Source: an uncultured Pseudomonadota bacterium
GTDB taxonomy: Bacteria; Myxococcota_A; UBA796; JAFGLY01
Length of the DNA: 33,782 bases
NCBI GenBank assembly: GCA_937912125.1
Contig: CALDOK010000097.1
Span: forward strand, 1-33,782
Direction of reading: 5' to 3'
Translations under genes and position numbers: made by a program
The notes under the pieces: model-generated
Database searches by the model: none
The model's input: only the letters and a program-made list of their open reading frames with translations
Told to the model about the DNA's origin: nothing
Shown: one piece after another, positions 1 to 12,452 of the stretch
Numbering within the stretch: position 1 is the stretch's first letter
How the letters are laid out: the number at the start of each line of letters is the position of its first letter

Positions 1-267
1 GTCCAGGGTTGCCGGCGCTCCCGGCGCGAGAACCGCCGGCAAGTGCCCACCCTGGCGCCCAGGGTCCAGGGTTGCCGGCGCTCCGGGCGCGAGAACCGCC
101 GGCAAGTGCCCACCCTGGCGCGCAGGGTCCAGGGTTGCCGGCGCTCCCGGCGCGAGAACCGCCGGCAAGTGCCCACCCTGGCGCCCAGGGTCCAGGGTTG
201 CCGGCGCTCCGGGCGCGAGAACCGCCGGCAAGTGCCCACCCTGGCGCGCAGGGTCCAGGGTTAGCGG
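1..267. repeat. 63-bp tandem repeat, four full copies plus a partial fifth
   Basis: Units begin at 1, 64, 127, 190 and 253 with GTCCAGGGTT, so the period is exactly 63 bp; the fifth copy degenerates after 262. Copies 1 and 3 are identical, copies 2 and 4 are identical, and the two types differ at a few bases, giving a 126-bp higher-order unit. Each unit holds two inverted repeats: TTGCCGGCG/CGCCGGCAA around a 16-base loop, and ACCCTGG/CCAGGGT (types 1 and 3) or ACCCTG/CAGGGT (types 2 and 4) around a short loop. The array may extend left of the window. Because 63 is a multiple of three, a frame stays open through it, but I see no evidence of translation. There are no variable spacers. Confidence 0.95.
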
Positions 268-376
268 CTCTACAGCGCCTGGAGCGTGGTAGCGCTCGCC
301 CTCTCGCTCGACCGAGTCCGGAGCAGAAGGGCCTCAGCCGCGCTGAAACCGTGCTACCGTGGGTCGAGGGACCGCC
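268..376 (+). other. Leader between repeat array and first gene
   Basis: This stretch separates the tandem repeats from the first gene and must hold its promoter. I see no convincing -35/-10 pair. A GAGGG motif at 366-370 is a plausible ribosome binding site for the ATG at 377. No coding potential is evident. Confidence 0.4.
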
Positions 377-1054
377 ATGATCCAGCCACCGCTCCTGCTC
401 GCCGCTCTCCTCGCCCAGCCGCCCCCGGCCCTGGCCGAGGCCTTCACCCTGTCCGTCGGGCCCCAGATCAGCGTGAACGATCCCCTCCTGGTGGAGAAGG
501 GGCTGGGGGGCACGGTGGAGCTGCCCCTGGGCGCGGGCCTGCACCTGGCCCTGGGCGGCACCTGGTACCACGACGGTGGCCGGGACGACTGGAGCTTCCT
601 GCAGGCCCAGCTCGATCAGAACAACCACGTCAGCGGTAGTGTCAGCCGTATGCGCTGGCGCTCGGACCTGGCAGCTCACTGGAGCCCCTTCACCGTCGAG
701 GCCGGCAGGCTCGACGGCCACCTGGGGCTGCGCACCGGCTTCGGCCTGCTGCGCACCCAGGACGATCTCGCCTTGCTGCAACAGGAGGGCGATCCGTACG
801 CGCTGGCCACCGAGACCGAGCTGCACACCACCATGCTCTGGGGCCTGTTCATGGAGCTGGGCGGGGAGCGCCTCCGAGGCCGCGTGGGCCTGGAGCGCAT
901 GGTCTGGGTGGAGACCGTCAGCTCCACCACCCTCGAGCTGCACCGCAACCTGATGCTCGGTGGCGAGGTGGTGGTGCGCTGGGGGCTCGCGTCCCGAGAA
1001 CCGGCGCCCGCGGAGACCGCCCAGCGGACGGGTGACGAGGAGCGGGGTTCGTGA
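377..1054 (+). CDS. Outer-membrane beta-barrel protein (myxobacterial type)
   Basis: A 225-residue exported protein. The start at 377 was chosen over the upstream in-frame GTG at 359 because it directly precedes a Sec signal peptide (MIQPPLLLAALLAQ, then a PALA cleavage site) and has GAGGG 6 bases upstream. The mature part shows alternating hydrophobic/polar strands typical of small outer-membrane barrels: a GLGGTVELPLG strand near the N-terminus and a final strand NLMLGGEVVVRWGL followed by a charged tail. It resembles the outer-membrane beta-barrel domain proteins common in Myxococcota, but I cannot run a profile search. Its stop overlaps the next start by one base, so the two are coupled. 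Substrate and role are unknown. Confidence 0.65.
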   Translation: MIQPPLLLAALLAQPPPALAEAFTLSVGPQISVNDPLLVEKGLGGTVELPLGAGLHLALGGTWYHDGGRDDWSFLQAQLDQNNHVSGSVSRMRWRSDLAAHWSPFTVEAGRLDGHLGLRTGFGLLRTQDDLALLQQEGDPYALATETELHTTMLWGLFMELGGERLRGRVGLERMVWVETVSSTTLELHRNLMLGGEVVVRWGLASREPAPAETAQRTGDEERGS

Positions 1055-1494
1055 TGCGCCGGTCCTCCACCTTGTCGATCCCGCTGCTGCTGGCCCTGGG
1101 CTGCGGCCCTGGGGAGCGCAACTACTACGAGCAGGGCGATCGGGGAGTCAAGGACCTCGACCAAGGCCCCACCCCCCTGATCTTCGTCGATCCGGACCGC
1201 ATCGACTTCGGCACCGTGGGGCTGGACGACGATGGCCAGCACGCTTCCTTGGTCACCGTCTACAACCTCGGCGAGGCTGACCTGCACATCCAGAACCTCG
1301 AGATCGAGGACGCTGACCTCCCCTTCGTCGTCACGCACATCCGGTCGGTGCTGGTGTTCCCCGAGGAGTCTACGAGCTTCGAGGTGATCTTCGAGCCCGA
1401 GCAGGTGGGAGCCTGGCAGGGCCTGCTGTGGCTCGAGTCGGACGACCCGGCGCTGCCGGTGGTCGAGATCGAGCTGCTGGGCGAGGCGGAGTAG
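1054..1494 (+). CDS. Lipoprotein with ASH/HYDIN (choice-of-anchor D) domain
   Basis: A 146-residue protein beginning at the ATG that shares its A with the TGA of the barrel gene. A GTG at 1051 is an alternative start; GAGGAG at 1037-1042 can serve either. A short basic/hydrophobic leader ends in LALGC (Cys17), an imperfect but plausible lipobox. The rest is one immunoglobulin-like beta-sandwich: 'RIDFGTVGLDDDG', then 'VYNLGEADLHI', 'FEVIFEPEQVG' and 'LLWLESDDPA'. This is the pattern of ASH/HYDIN or choice-of-anchor D domains, which mediate protein-protein contacts. Coupling suggests it assists or binds the barrel protein upstream. Function is inferred from family only. Confidence 0.75.
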   Translation: MRRSSTLSIPLLLALGCGPGERNYYEQGDRGVKDLDQGPTPLIFVDPDRIDFGTVGLDDDGQHASLVTVYNLGEADLHIQNLEIEDADLPFVVTHIRSVLVFPEESTSFEVIFEPEQVGAWQGLLWLESDDPALPVVEIELLGEAE

Positions 1495-1550
1495 GGCGGC
1501 GGGCTGGCACTAGCCGGGTAGGGTTCGTGGATCGCTGCCCTCATCCCCGA

Positions 1551-5861
<4,311 letters not shown>

Positions 5862-5963
5862 GAACATCCCCTGAAGTTCGTCGGTTGGCGGGGCCCATAC
5901 TTGCCGGTGATCGCACACAGCCGCAACGGCAGAGTTTGGGTGGACGCCCCGAGCCTCGACCCT

Positions 5964-7640
5964 CTACTCCCCCAAGCCCGGCATGGAGTAGGCGTGGGGC
6001 TTCTCGTCGGCCCCGGGGAACACCGCCTCGAGCTCGCCCACCAGCACGCGGCGGGGGGCGGTGAGTACGGTGGGCAGGCCGGAGTCGCCGTCGGCGTGGC
6101 TGCGCAGGGACCAGGCGGCGAGGTAGGCATGCTGCTGCATGCCTCCGCCGGCGGCCAGGATGTCGCGCAGGGCGCGGCGATCCACGTTCTGGAACTGCAG
6201 GCTGACCACCGGCTCCTCGTGGCCGTCGGCGTAGCGCCACACGGCGTCGGAGGGGCGGGGCAGCTCACCGGGGCGGCCCAGGCCCAGGCTGCGCACCACC
6301 AGGATGCGGTCGAGCTTGGCGGCCTTGGCAGCGCGGGCCACGTCGCGCTCGAAGGCCCGGTCGCTCAGGTTGTGGGCGGGGGTGACCTCCCACTGGGACA
6401 GGCGGGCCTGCCAGGAGCCCTGGACCGAGCCGCGGGCATGCCCGTTGGAGCGCGCCAGGTCGTGGCGGGGCACCCGGGACATGAGCAGGTCGTACACGTA
6501 GCCGTCCCGCACCAGCTCGACCCGCTCGGCCGGCACGCCCTCGCGGTCGTAGGCGAAGCCGCCGGGCAGGCCGGGGATGGCCCGGGTGGGGTCGTCCACG
6601 ACGCCCCAGCCGGCGGGCAGCAGGCGCCGCCCCAGGCGGGGACCCCCACGGATCAGCTGGCGGTAGCTCTGGTGGGCGCTGGGCTCCGGCGGGGTGCCGC
6701 CGAGCTCGGGGGGGGCCAGGTAGCGGAACAGATCGGCGGCGGCCCGGCCCTCGAAGACCACGGGGCCCTCGTAGTCGTCCACCACGGCGGCCTGGGCCCG
6801 GGCGGCCAGGGAGGCGGCCATGGCGTCGACCTCGTCGAAGATGGTCTGGTCGGGGGGCAGGTCGGCGCTGGACTGCACCAGCCACTGGCGCTGGTCGGTG
6901 ATGCGCACGCCGTCGGGTCGCAGCAGGTTGGCCTGGGCGAAGACCACCACCCAACCCTCGGGCTGCACGATGCGCGCGCCCTCGGAGGTGGCCAGGTGGT
7001 AGTGGCCGGTCCAGCCGTGGACCTCGACTCGCCCGGCGCGCAGCTGGGGCACGGCGCGGAAGCGGTCTGAGGCCTGCAGGGCGGTGGCGCGCAGCCGGTC
7101 CTGATCGAGGGGCGGCAGGGAGGAGCGGTCGATGGCCACCATGGCGGGGGCCGGGGACCAGTCGGGGGGCGGGGGCTCGCCGCCCAGGGCGGCCAGGGCG
7201 GCCTGCTTGACCTGGTGCTGGACCACGGCGGACTTGTAGGCGTGATCCGTCGTGAGCCACAGGTCGCGGTCCAGGGCCAGGGGCACGTCCTCGACCACGA
7301 AGGCCGGGCGGACCACCACCTGCAGCGAAGGGTCGATCATCTGGAAGCGAGCGGAGTTGAGGGTGTCGTCGCCCACCACCACCTCGACCCGGCCCGGGCG
7401 GCTGTGCTGGGAGGCCTCGGACAGCAGGGCGCCGAACTCGGCGCGCACCTGGAAGGCCTGGAGGTCCACCGCCGCCAGCAGGGTGCGGGAGGGGGGCGGC
7501 CCGGAGGCCAGGGCCAGGTCGTGGGCGGCGCGCTCGGCCCAGTGGGCCAGGCGGTCCAAGAGCAGGTCGGGATCGGTCTTGGCGTCCTGGGCCTGGGCGG
7601 GGGAGCTCAGCAGGGCCAGCAGCAGCAGAGCGCGGATCAT
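5964..7640 (-). CDS. Exported TldE/PmbA-like protein without HExxxH
   Basis: A 558-residue protein in the TldD/PmbA family, the presumed non-catalytic partner of the preceding TldD-like gene. The start at 7640 was chosen because AGGAGGT lies 7 bases upstream, the ATGA overlaps the TGA of the upstream gene, and a clear Sec signal peptide follows (MIRALLLLALLSSPAQA). Where TldD carries HExxxH, this protein reads 'DLFRYLAPPELGG', so the zinc ligands are absent, as in TldE/PmbA. Other family features remain, such as 'SEGARI' in the N-terminal half and 'RSNGHARGS' in the C-terminal half. Cytoplasmic TldD/TldE form a heterodimeric protease acting on unfolded peptides. Export of this pair is inferred from the leaders. 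Confidence 0.8.
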   Translation of the reverse strand: MIRALLLLALLSSPAQAQDAKTDPDLLLDRLAHWAERAAHDLALASGPPPSRTLLAAVDLQAFQVRAEFGALLSEASQHSRPGRVEVVVGDDTLNSARFQMIDPSLQVVVRPAFVVEDVPLALDRDLWLTTDHAYKSAVVQHQVKQAALAALGGEPPPPDWSPAPAMVAIDRSSLPPLDQDRLRATALQASDRFRAVPQLRAGRVEVHGWTGHYHLATSEGARIVQPEGWVVVFAQANLLRPDGVRITDQRQWLVQSSADLPPDQTIFDEVDAMAASLAARAQAAVVDDYEGPVVFEGRAAADLFRYLAPPELGGTPPEPSAHQSYRQLIRGGPRLGRRLLPAGWGVVDDPTRAIPGLPGGFAYDREGVPAERVELVRDGYVYDLLMSRVPRHDLARSNGHARGSVQGSWQARLSQWEVTPAHNLSDRAFERDVARAAKAAKLDRILVVRSLGLGRPGELPRPSDAVWRYADGHEEPVVSLQFQNVDRRALRDILAAGGGMQQHAYLAAWSLRSHADGDSGLPTVLTAPRRVLVGELEAVFPGADEKPHAYSMPGLGE

Positions 7641-9322
7641 GGGGCCACCTCCTGAGCGACGGCGCCGGGAGGCGGCAGCAGGGGCGGGGTGCCCTGGTCC
7701 TTGGCCTTGCGCTGGGTCTCGACCTGGGAGACGAGCATGCTGGGCGCCGCGGCCGCTACCGGCACCATGCCGCTCTCGGCGCCGCACATGCCGTTGAAGA
7801 CCTCGTGCACCTGGCCCGCGCGCACGATGCGGCTGAGGGTGACCAGGGGGGTGCCGATCAGGTCCACGCCGCGCACGAGCTCGTCGGGGCGCCCGTCCAC
7901 GAAGACCCGCCAGGCCACCAGCACGTCCACGCTGAAGGCGTTGGGGTTGCCTCGGGCGGTGGTGGTGACGCCGCCCTGGATGCTGTCGATGAGCAGGGCG
8001 TAGTCGAGGCCCTGAGCCTCAGCCAGCTCCAGCAGCTCGGCTCGGAGCTGGGCGTCGCTGACGCTGGTGGAGGCCTCGACGATCAGGTTGCCCTGGCGGG
8101 TGACCGCGTCGTAGCCGGGCTGCCGCCGGCCGTGGCCGTTGCTGGAGAGGCCTTGCTTGGAGGGGGAGCGGCCTTCGAGGAAGCCCTGCAGCACGCCGTC
8201 CTGGACCAGCGTGGCCCGCTGGGCCGGCACGCCCTGGCTGTCGAAGGCGTAGAAGCCGTTGAGATCGGTGTTGGCGTAGCGCGCGAGGCCGGGGTCGTCG
8301 TACATGGACAGGAAGGTGGGCATGATCTGCTGGCCCACCAGGCTGCCCAGGGTCTGGGCGTCGTTGACCTGCTTGAGCCGGTGGCCCTCGAGCCGGTGGC
8401 CCAGGATCTCGTGGAAGAACACGGCGGTGGCGCGGTCGCTGAGGATGGCGGGGCCGGTGTAGGGGTCCTGCTCGGGTGCGTCTCTCAGCTGCGCCATCAG
8501 GGACTCGAGGGCGTCCACCTCGGCCACCAGGGCGGCCCGCTCGGGCAGGCCGGCGGCGCTGTGGGCGCTCCAGGTGCGGGCCAGGGCCAGGGAGGCGCCG
8601 TCGTCGGCCACGGTGTTGACGGACACCACCACCGTGTAGCGGCTGGCGGAGTGACGGACCCGGGCGCCCTCGGACGAGGCGAACCAGCGGGTCTCGGCCT
8701 GGGCGCTCAGGTGCACCGCGCCGTCGTGGATGACGTGGCTGTCGGCCATGGCGGCGGAGGCCTGCCGCAGGGTCTCCTCCCAGACGGGCAGCTCGAGCTC
8801 GAAGGCCACCACGGGGCCCAGCGCCGTGACCGACTCGCTGGCGGCCAGGTCCGGCGAGGGGGTCTCTTCGACCAGCACCTGCTGGTCGCTGGCCACCTTG
8901 GCCCAGCGCTCCCGCGCCACCGAGTAACGATGGTCGATCTCGCGCCAGACCACCCGCCGCAGCAGCGCGGGGTCGTCGCTCAGGGGCGCCTGGCGGCCGT
9001 AGCGGCCGGGGCGCTCGCCGCGTCCAGAGCGCAGGGTGTGGCTGGAGTCCAGGGTGGGGCTGCCGATGCGCAGGTCCACGTCGAGGTGGCGCTGGTGGGC
9101 GGGGCTGTAGCCCTGCAGGGCGCCCTCTTCCGCGCTCATGTCCACGCCTTGCAGGTCCGTGAGCTCCACGGACAGGAAGTAGGGGGGGGCATCTTGCTGG
9201 CCCAGCTCGGCCATGGCGCGGTCGATCTCACCGCCGACGGCCTCGAGCACGGGGTCGACCTCGGCCCATGCCGGGGCGCCGGCCAGGGCCAGCAGGCAGG
9301 GTAGGAGCGGGGCGTAGGGCAT
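7637..9322 (-). CDS. Exported TldD-like metalloprotease
   Basis: A 561-residue TldD-family metallopeptidase. The active-site helix is intact: H304-E305-I-L-G-H309 followed by RLEGH, matching TldD HEAxGHxLEG. The conserved C-terminal cysteine is present at C513 in 'GMCGAESG'. The ATG at 9322 was chosen because it opens a Sec signal peptide (MPYAPLLPCLLALAGAPAWA); the longer open frame upstream to 9505 is Arg/Pro-rich and not protein-like. The ribosome binding site is weak. The stop overlaps the TldE-like gene by 4 bases, so a coupled heterodimer is expected, probably in the periplasm. Classical TldD acts in the cytosol on peptides such as microcin B17 precursor; the substrate here is unknown. 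Confidence 0.88.
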   Translation of the reverse strand: MPYAPLLPCLLALAGAPAWAEVDPVLEAVGGEIDRAMAELGQQDAPPYFLSVELTDLQGVDMSAEEGALQGYSPAHQRHLDVDLRIGSPTLDSSHTLRSGRGERPGRYGRQAPLSDDPALLRRVVWREIDHRYSVARERWAKVASDQQVLVEETPSPDLAASESVTALGPVVAFELELPVWEETLRQASAAMADSHVIHDGAVHLSAQAETRWFASSEGARVRHSASRYTVVVSVNTVADDGASLALARTWSAHSAAGLPERAALVAEVDALESLMAQLRDAPEQDPYTGPAILSDRATAVFFHEILGHRLEGHRLKQVNDAQTLGSLVGQQIMPTFLSMYDDPGLARYANTDLNGFYAFDSQGVPAQRATLVQDGVLQGFLEGRSPSKQGLSSNGHGRRQPGYDAVTRQGNLIVEASTSVSDAQLRAELLELAEAQGLDYALLIDSIQGGVTTTARGNPNAFSVDVLVAWRVFVDGRPDELVRGVDLIGTPLVTLSRIVRAGQVHEVFNGMCGAESGMVPVAAAAPSMLVSQVETQRKAKDQGTPPLLPPPGAVAQEVAP

Positions 9323-9450
9323 GAACGGGCTCACGGTGGGAGGCAGCGAGCCTGTATCCCAGGGGGCTGGCGGGGTCCTGGCGGCGGGGTGGGAGACAGG
9401 CGGCGGCAGCGGGATATGGCTGCAGGTCCTTCCCTGCTCTGGAGAGCCCC
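9323..9450. promoter_or_regulatory. Divergent intergenic region, tldD-like / methyltransferase lipoprotein
   Basis: Starts of the TldD-like gene (minus) and the methyltransferase lipoprotein (plus) face away from each other across about 128 bases, so promoters for both must lie here. No strong -10/-35 pair is visible. GGAG at 9441-9444 is the ribosome binding site for the plus-strand GTG start. Confidence 0.4.
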
Positions 9451-10239
9451 GTGTCGAAGCTCCTGTTCGCCCTCTTGCCCCTCGCCTTCGCCTGCCAAGA
9501 CCCACCCGCGCCCGCCGAGCCTGCCTCCGCAGCGCCCGCCCCGGCGGCCGAGATCCATGCCGTCCATGAGGACGGCACCCATGGCGAGATGGTCGCGGGT
9601 CACTCCTTCGCCAACGCCGAGCAGTGGGCCAAGCTCTTCGACGATCCAGGGCGCGACGCCTGGCAGAAGCCCGTCGAGCTGGTGGCGGCCCTCGAGCTCG
9701 CGCCCGGCATGACGGTGGCCGACATCGGCGCCGGCACCGGCTACCTCGAGGGCCACCTGGCCGCCGCTGTGGGCGCCGAGGGTCGAGTCATCGCCATCGA
9801 CAGCGAGCCGGCCATGGTGGAGTACATGAAGGCGCGGGTCCAGCGAGAGGGCACGCCCCAGGTCGAGGTACGCCAGAGTGAAGCCGGCGACTCCAGCCTG
9901 GCCGAGGCCGAGGCCGACCTGATCTTGATGGTCAACACCTACCACCACATCACCGAGCGTCCGGCCTACTTCGCGCGCTTGGGCGCCGCCCTGCGGCCCG
10001 GCGGGCAGCTGGTGGTGGTGGACTACCACCCCGGCGACGCGCCCCATGGTCCCCCGGCGGTCATGCGCGTGGACCCCTCGGTGGTCCAGGCCGAGCTCGA
10101 GGGCGCTGGCTGGGGCCTGCGGAAGAGCCTGCCCCTGCTGCCCGAGCAGTTCGTGCAGGTCTACTCCCTGGGCCCCGTCAAGGTGGAGCCTGTGATCGAC
10201 GCCCCGGCCCCTGTGGCCCCCGCGGTCCCCGTCGAGTGA
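9451..10239 (+). CDS. Exported class I SAM-methyltransferase-fold lipoprotein
   Basis: A 262-residue protein with a GTG start and GGAG 6 bases upstream. The N-terminus is a lipoprotein signal (MSKLLFALLPLAFAC, Cys15) followed by a Pro/Ala-rich linker. The remainder is a class I methyltransferase fold. Motif I is VADIGAGTGYLE, an acidic residue ends the next strand (VIAIDSEP), and 'LILMVNTYHHI' is the motif IV region. The segment before motif I ('WAKLFDDPGRDAWQKP') recurs in a bacterial family of predicted exported methyltransferases. SAM is not known to be abundant outside the cytoplasm, so its real activity there is unclear. It lies 13 bases before the corrinoid gene and is probably co-transcribed. 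Confidence 0.8.
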   Translation: MSKLLFALLPLAFACQDPPAPAEPASAAPAPAAEIHAVHEDGTHGEMVAGHSFANAEQWAKLFDDPGRDAWQKPVELVAALELAPGMTVADIGAGTGYLEGHLAAAVGAEGRVIAIDSEPAMVEYMKARVQREGTPQVEVRQSEAGDSSLAEAEADLILMVNTYHHITERPAYFARLGAALRPGGQLVVVDYHPGDAPHGPPAVMRVDPSVVQAELEGAGWGLRKSLPLLPEQFVQVYSLGPVKVEPVIDAPAPVAPAVPVE

Positions 10240-10252
10240 CCCAGGAGTCGCC

Positions 10253-10891
10253 ATGAGCCAGCCCCCATCCTTCGACTCCCTGCGCCTGGCCGTGGTCGAT
10301 GGAGACGTCGATCAGGCCGCCGCCCTGGCCGCCCAGGCCCTCGCCGCCGGCATGGACCCGCTCGAGATCATCGAGCGGGGGTTCTCCGAAGGCATCCGCG
10401 AAGTGGGCGAGCTGTGGGAAGAAGGCGAGTACTTCCTGCCCGAGCTGATCCAGGGTGCCGAAGCCATGCAGGCGGCCATGGACGTGCTGCGCCCGGCCCT
10501 CGAGGGCGGCGCCGGGGGCAGCGAGCCCATCGGTCGGGTGGTCATCGGCACGGTCCAGGGGGACCTGCACGACATCGGCAAGAGCCTGGTGGGCACCCTG
10601 CTGGCGGCCCACGGCTTCGAGGTTCACGACCTGGGGGCCGACGTGCCGGTCGAGGCCTTCGTGGAGCGCGCCAGGCGTACCGGGGCCCGCATCGTCGCGG
10701 CCTCGGCCCTGCTCACCACCACCATGCCCGTGCAGAAGCGGCTGGTGGACGCCCTGGCGGCGGCGGGCCTCGAGGTCCGGGTGATGGTGGGCGGCGCTCC
10801 CACCTCGCCGGCATGGGCCGCCGAGATCGGAGCCCACCACGCGGAGAACGCTCAGCGGGCCGTGGAGCTGGCCCGGGAGCTGTCCGCGTGA
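10253..10891 (+). CDS. Corrinoid (B12-binding) methyl-carrier protein, MttC/MtbC type
   Basis: A 212-residue cobalamin protein that would carry methyl groups between a substrate methyltransferase and an acceptor. An N-terminal helical cap (about 10-85, with 'GIREVGELWEEGEYFLPEL') precedes a Rossmann-like B12 domain. The lower-ligand motif is D104-L-H106-D-I-G109, followed by S-A-L (151-153) and VGGAP (about 179-183). Length and order match the small corrinoid proteins of methylamine and betaine methyltransferase systems and MetH module 3. AGGAG sits 7 bases before the ATG. Its TGA overlaps the next GTG start, beginning a run of three overlapping junctions. Confidence 0.95.
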   Translation: MSQPPSFDSLRLAVVDGDVDQAAALAAQALAAGMDPLEIIERGFSEGIREVGELWEEGEYFLPELIQGAEAMQAAMDVLRPALEGGAGGSEPIGRVVIGTVQGDLHDIGKSLVGTLLAAHGFEVHDLGADVPVEAFVERARRTGARIVAASALLTTTMPVQKRLVDALAAAGLEVRVMVGGAPTSPAWAAEIGAHHAENAQRAVELARELSA

Positions 10892-11766
10892 TCCCGCCCC
10901 TCGCCCTGCGCCTGCACCAGGACCGTCCCCTGCTGCTCGATGGTGGGCTGGGCACCCAGCTCATCGCCGCGGGCCTCGAGGCCGGCCAGCCTCCCGAGCG
11001 CTGGGTCCTCGAGCACCCGGACCGGGTGCTGGCGGTCCATCGGGCCTATGTGGCCGCCGGGTCCGAGCTGATCCATCCCTGCACCTTCGGCGCCAACCGC
11101 CTGCGGCTGCGACCCTTCGGGCTCGAGGAGCGCTTGGTGGAGATCAACACCCGGGCCGTGGCCCTGGCCCGCCAGGCGGGCGCTCGCTGGGTGGTGGGCG
11201 ACATCGGGCCCACCGGCGAGTACCTGCCCCCGGTGGGGCGCGCTGACCCGGACGTCTGGCGCGAGACCTTCGAGGAGCAGGCCGCGGTGCTGCTGGCCTG
11301 CGGGGTCGACGGCTTCCACATCGAGACTATGAGCGATCTGCGCGAGGCGCGCGTCGCCCTCGAGGCCGTGCAGCTGGTGGCGCCCGGTCACCCAGTGATG
11401 GTCTCCATGACCTTCGACCGCAAGCGTCGGGGCTTCTTCACGGTCATGGGCGACCGCCTCGCCCCCAGCCTTCAGGCCCTGGCCGCCGACGGCGCCACCG
11501 CCGTGGGCGCCAACTGCTCCATCACCAGCCCCGACATGCGGGCCCTGGCCACCGAGGCGCTGGCTGCCGTGGAGGTCCCGGTGGTCCTCCAGCCCAACGC
11601 CGGCCAGCCCCGGGTCACCCCGGATGGTGTGGTCTACGACCAGGACGTGGCCGAGTTCGTGCGCGATGTGGCCGCCATGGCCGTCGCGGGCGTGCGGGTG
11701 GTGGGCGGCTGCTGCGGCTCCGATCCCGGCTTCATCGCGGCCCTGCGCGCGGCTCTGGACGCGTGA
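10888..11766 (+). CDS. Homocysteine S-methyltransferase
   Basis: A 292-residue single-domain protein of the homocysteine methyltransferase family (as in MetH module 1 and BHMT). The GTG start at 10888 overlaps the corrinoid stop (GTGA); the long frame extending upstream is a shadow of the corrinoid gene. The N-terminal 'LLLDGGLGTQL' is the family signature. Zinc-binding cysteines are C210 in 'GANCS' and C275-C276 in 'VGGCCGSDP'. It would activate homocysteine thiolate to accept a methyl group and form methionine. Sitting next to a corrinoid protein and an activation domain, it most likely takes the methyl from methyl-cobalamin; direct betaine transfer is the alternative. Confidence 0.93.
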   Translation: MIPPLALRLHQDRPLLLDGGLGTQLIAAGLEAGQPPERWVLEHPDRVLAVHRAYVAAGSELIHPCTFGANRLRLRPFGLEERLVEINTRAVALARQAGARWVVGDIGPTGEYLPPVGRADPDVWRETFEEQAAVLLACGVDGFHIETMSDLREARVALEAVQLVAPGHPVMVSMTFDRKRRGFFTVMGDRLAPSLQALAADGATAVGANCSITSPDMRALATEALAAVEVPVVLQPNAGQPRVTPDGVVYDQDVAEFVRDVAAMAVAGVRVVGGCCGSDPGFIAALRAALDA

Positions 11767-12452
11767 GCCGCGAGGGCCCTGTCCCGCTGCGGCCCCCCGT
11801 GGAGCGCGGGGCGGTGCTGCGCTGCCTGGACTACCCCGTCGGACGGGAGCCTCCCGCGCGCACCCGGGCCTTGATCGAGGCGGCCGTGGACGAGGCTCGG
11901 CAGCTCATCGACGCCCGGGGAGCCTGGTGTGCCCTCGAGCCTGCTCGCTGTGGCGAGGTGGGGCTCCTGCCCATCGACGCGGAAGGTCTGGCCCTTGGCC
12001 TGGTGACCCTGGGGCCCATGCTCGAGGGGCGTGTGGCGCAGCTGCAGGCCAACGGCGCCCTGACGCGCGCCCTGATCCTGGATGCCTGTGGCAGCGCCGC
12101 CGCGGAAGAGGCGGCGGACCTGTTGTCGGTCCGTGTGTTGCAGGGGGTGGGGATGATCGCGGGCGGCGGCGGCGCGGTCGGCACCCCCGGCTGTCGGCTG
12201 AGCCCCGGCTATGGTGGCTGGAGTCTCGACCACCAGCCAGCCCTGCTGGCCCACATCGGGGCCCATAGGCTGGAGGTCACCCTCACCCCCGGCCACATGA
12301 TGACGCCCCGCAAGTCCATCTCCTTCGCCATGTGGCTCGGGGCCACCCAGCGCCCTGCCGAGGGCCTGGCGGGCTGCGCGGCCTGTGGGCTGCGGCGGTG
12401 TCGGGTTGTGGTTCGCCCTTCGTCCTTCCCTTTCGCTTCGGAGTCCCCATGA
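11763..12452 (+). CDS. Stand-alone MetH-type B12 reactivation-domain protein
   Basis: A 229-residue protein resembling the AdoMet-binding activation domain of methionine synthase, which re-methylates oxidised cob(II)alamin. The diagnostic segment is R145-L-S-P-G-Y150, matching the R-x-x-P-G-Y AdoMet loop of MetH, followed by 'HMMTPRKSIS', which resembles the conserved stretch in stand-alone versions. The C-terminus carries C205-x2-C208-x4-C213, a cluster seen in small stand-alone relatives and possibly a metal or Fe-S site. The GTG start overlaps the previous TGA, and its own TGA overlaps the MttB-like ATG. Its job is presumably to rescue the corrinoid protein encoded two genes upstream. Confidence 0.85.
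   Translation: MSREGPVPLRPPVERGAVLRCLDYPVGREPPARTRALIEAAVDEARQLIDARGAWCALEPARCGEVGLLPIDAEGLALGLVTLGPMLEGRVAQLQANGALTRALILDACGSAAAEEAADLLSVRVLQGVGMIAGGGGAVGTPGCRLSPGYGGWSLDHQPALLAHIGAHRLEVTLTPGHMMTPRKSISFAMWLGATQRPAEGLAGCAACGLRRCRVVVRPSSFPFASESP

Noticed and set aside
1..267. CRISPR array
   Set aside because: Units are directly contiguous with no variable spacers, and the whole 63 bp is repeated.
9..380. A 123-residue repeat protein encoded by the tandem array
   Set aside because: More than one frame is open only because the period is a multiple of three and GC is high. The sequence is Pro/Ala/Arg-rich with no start signal.
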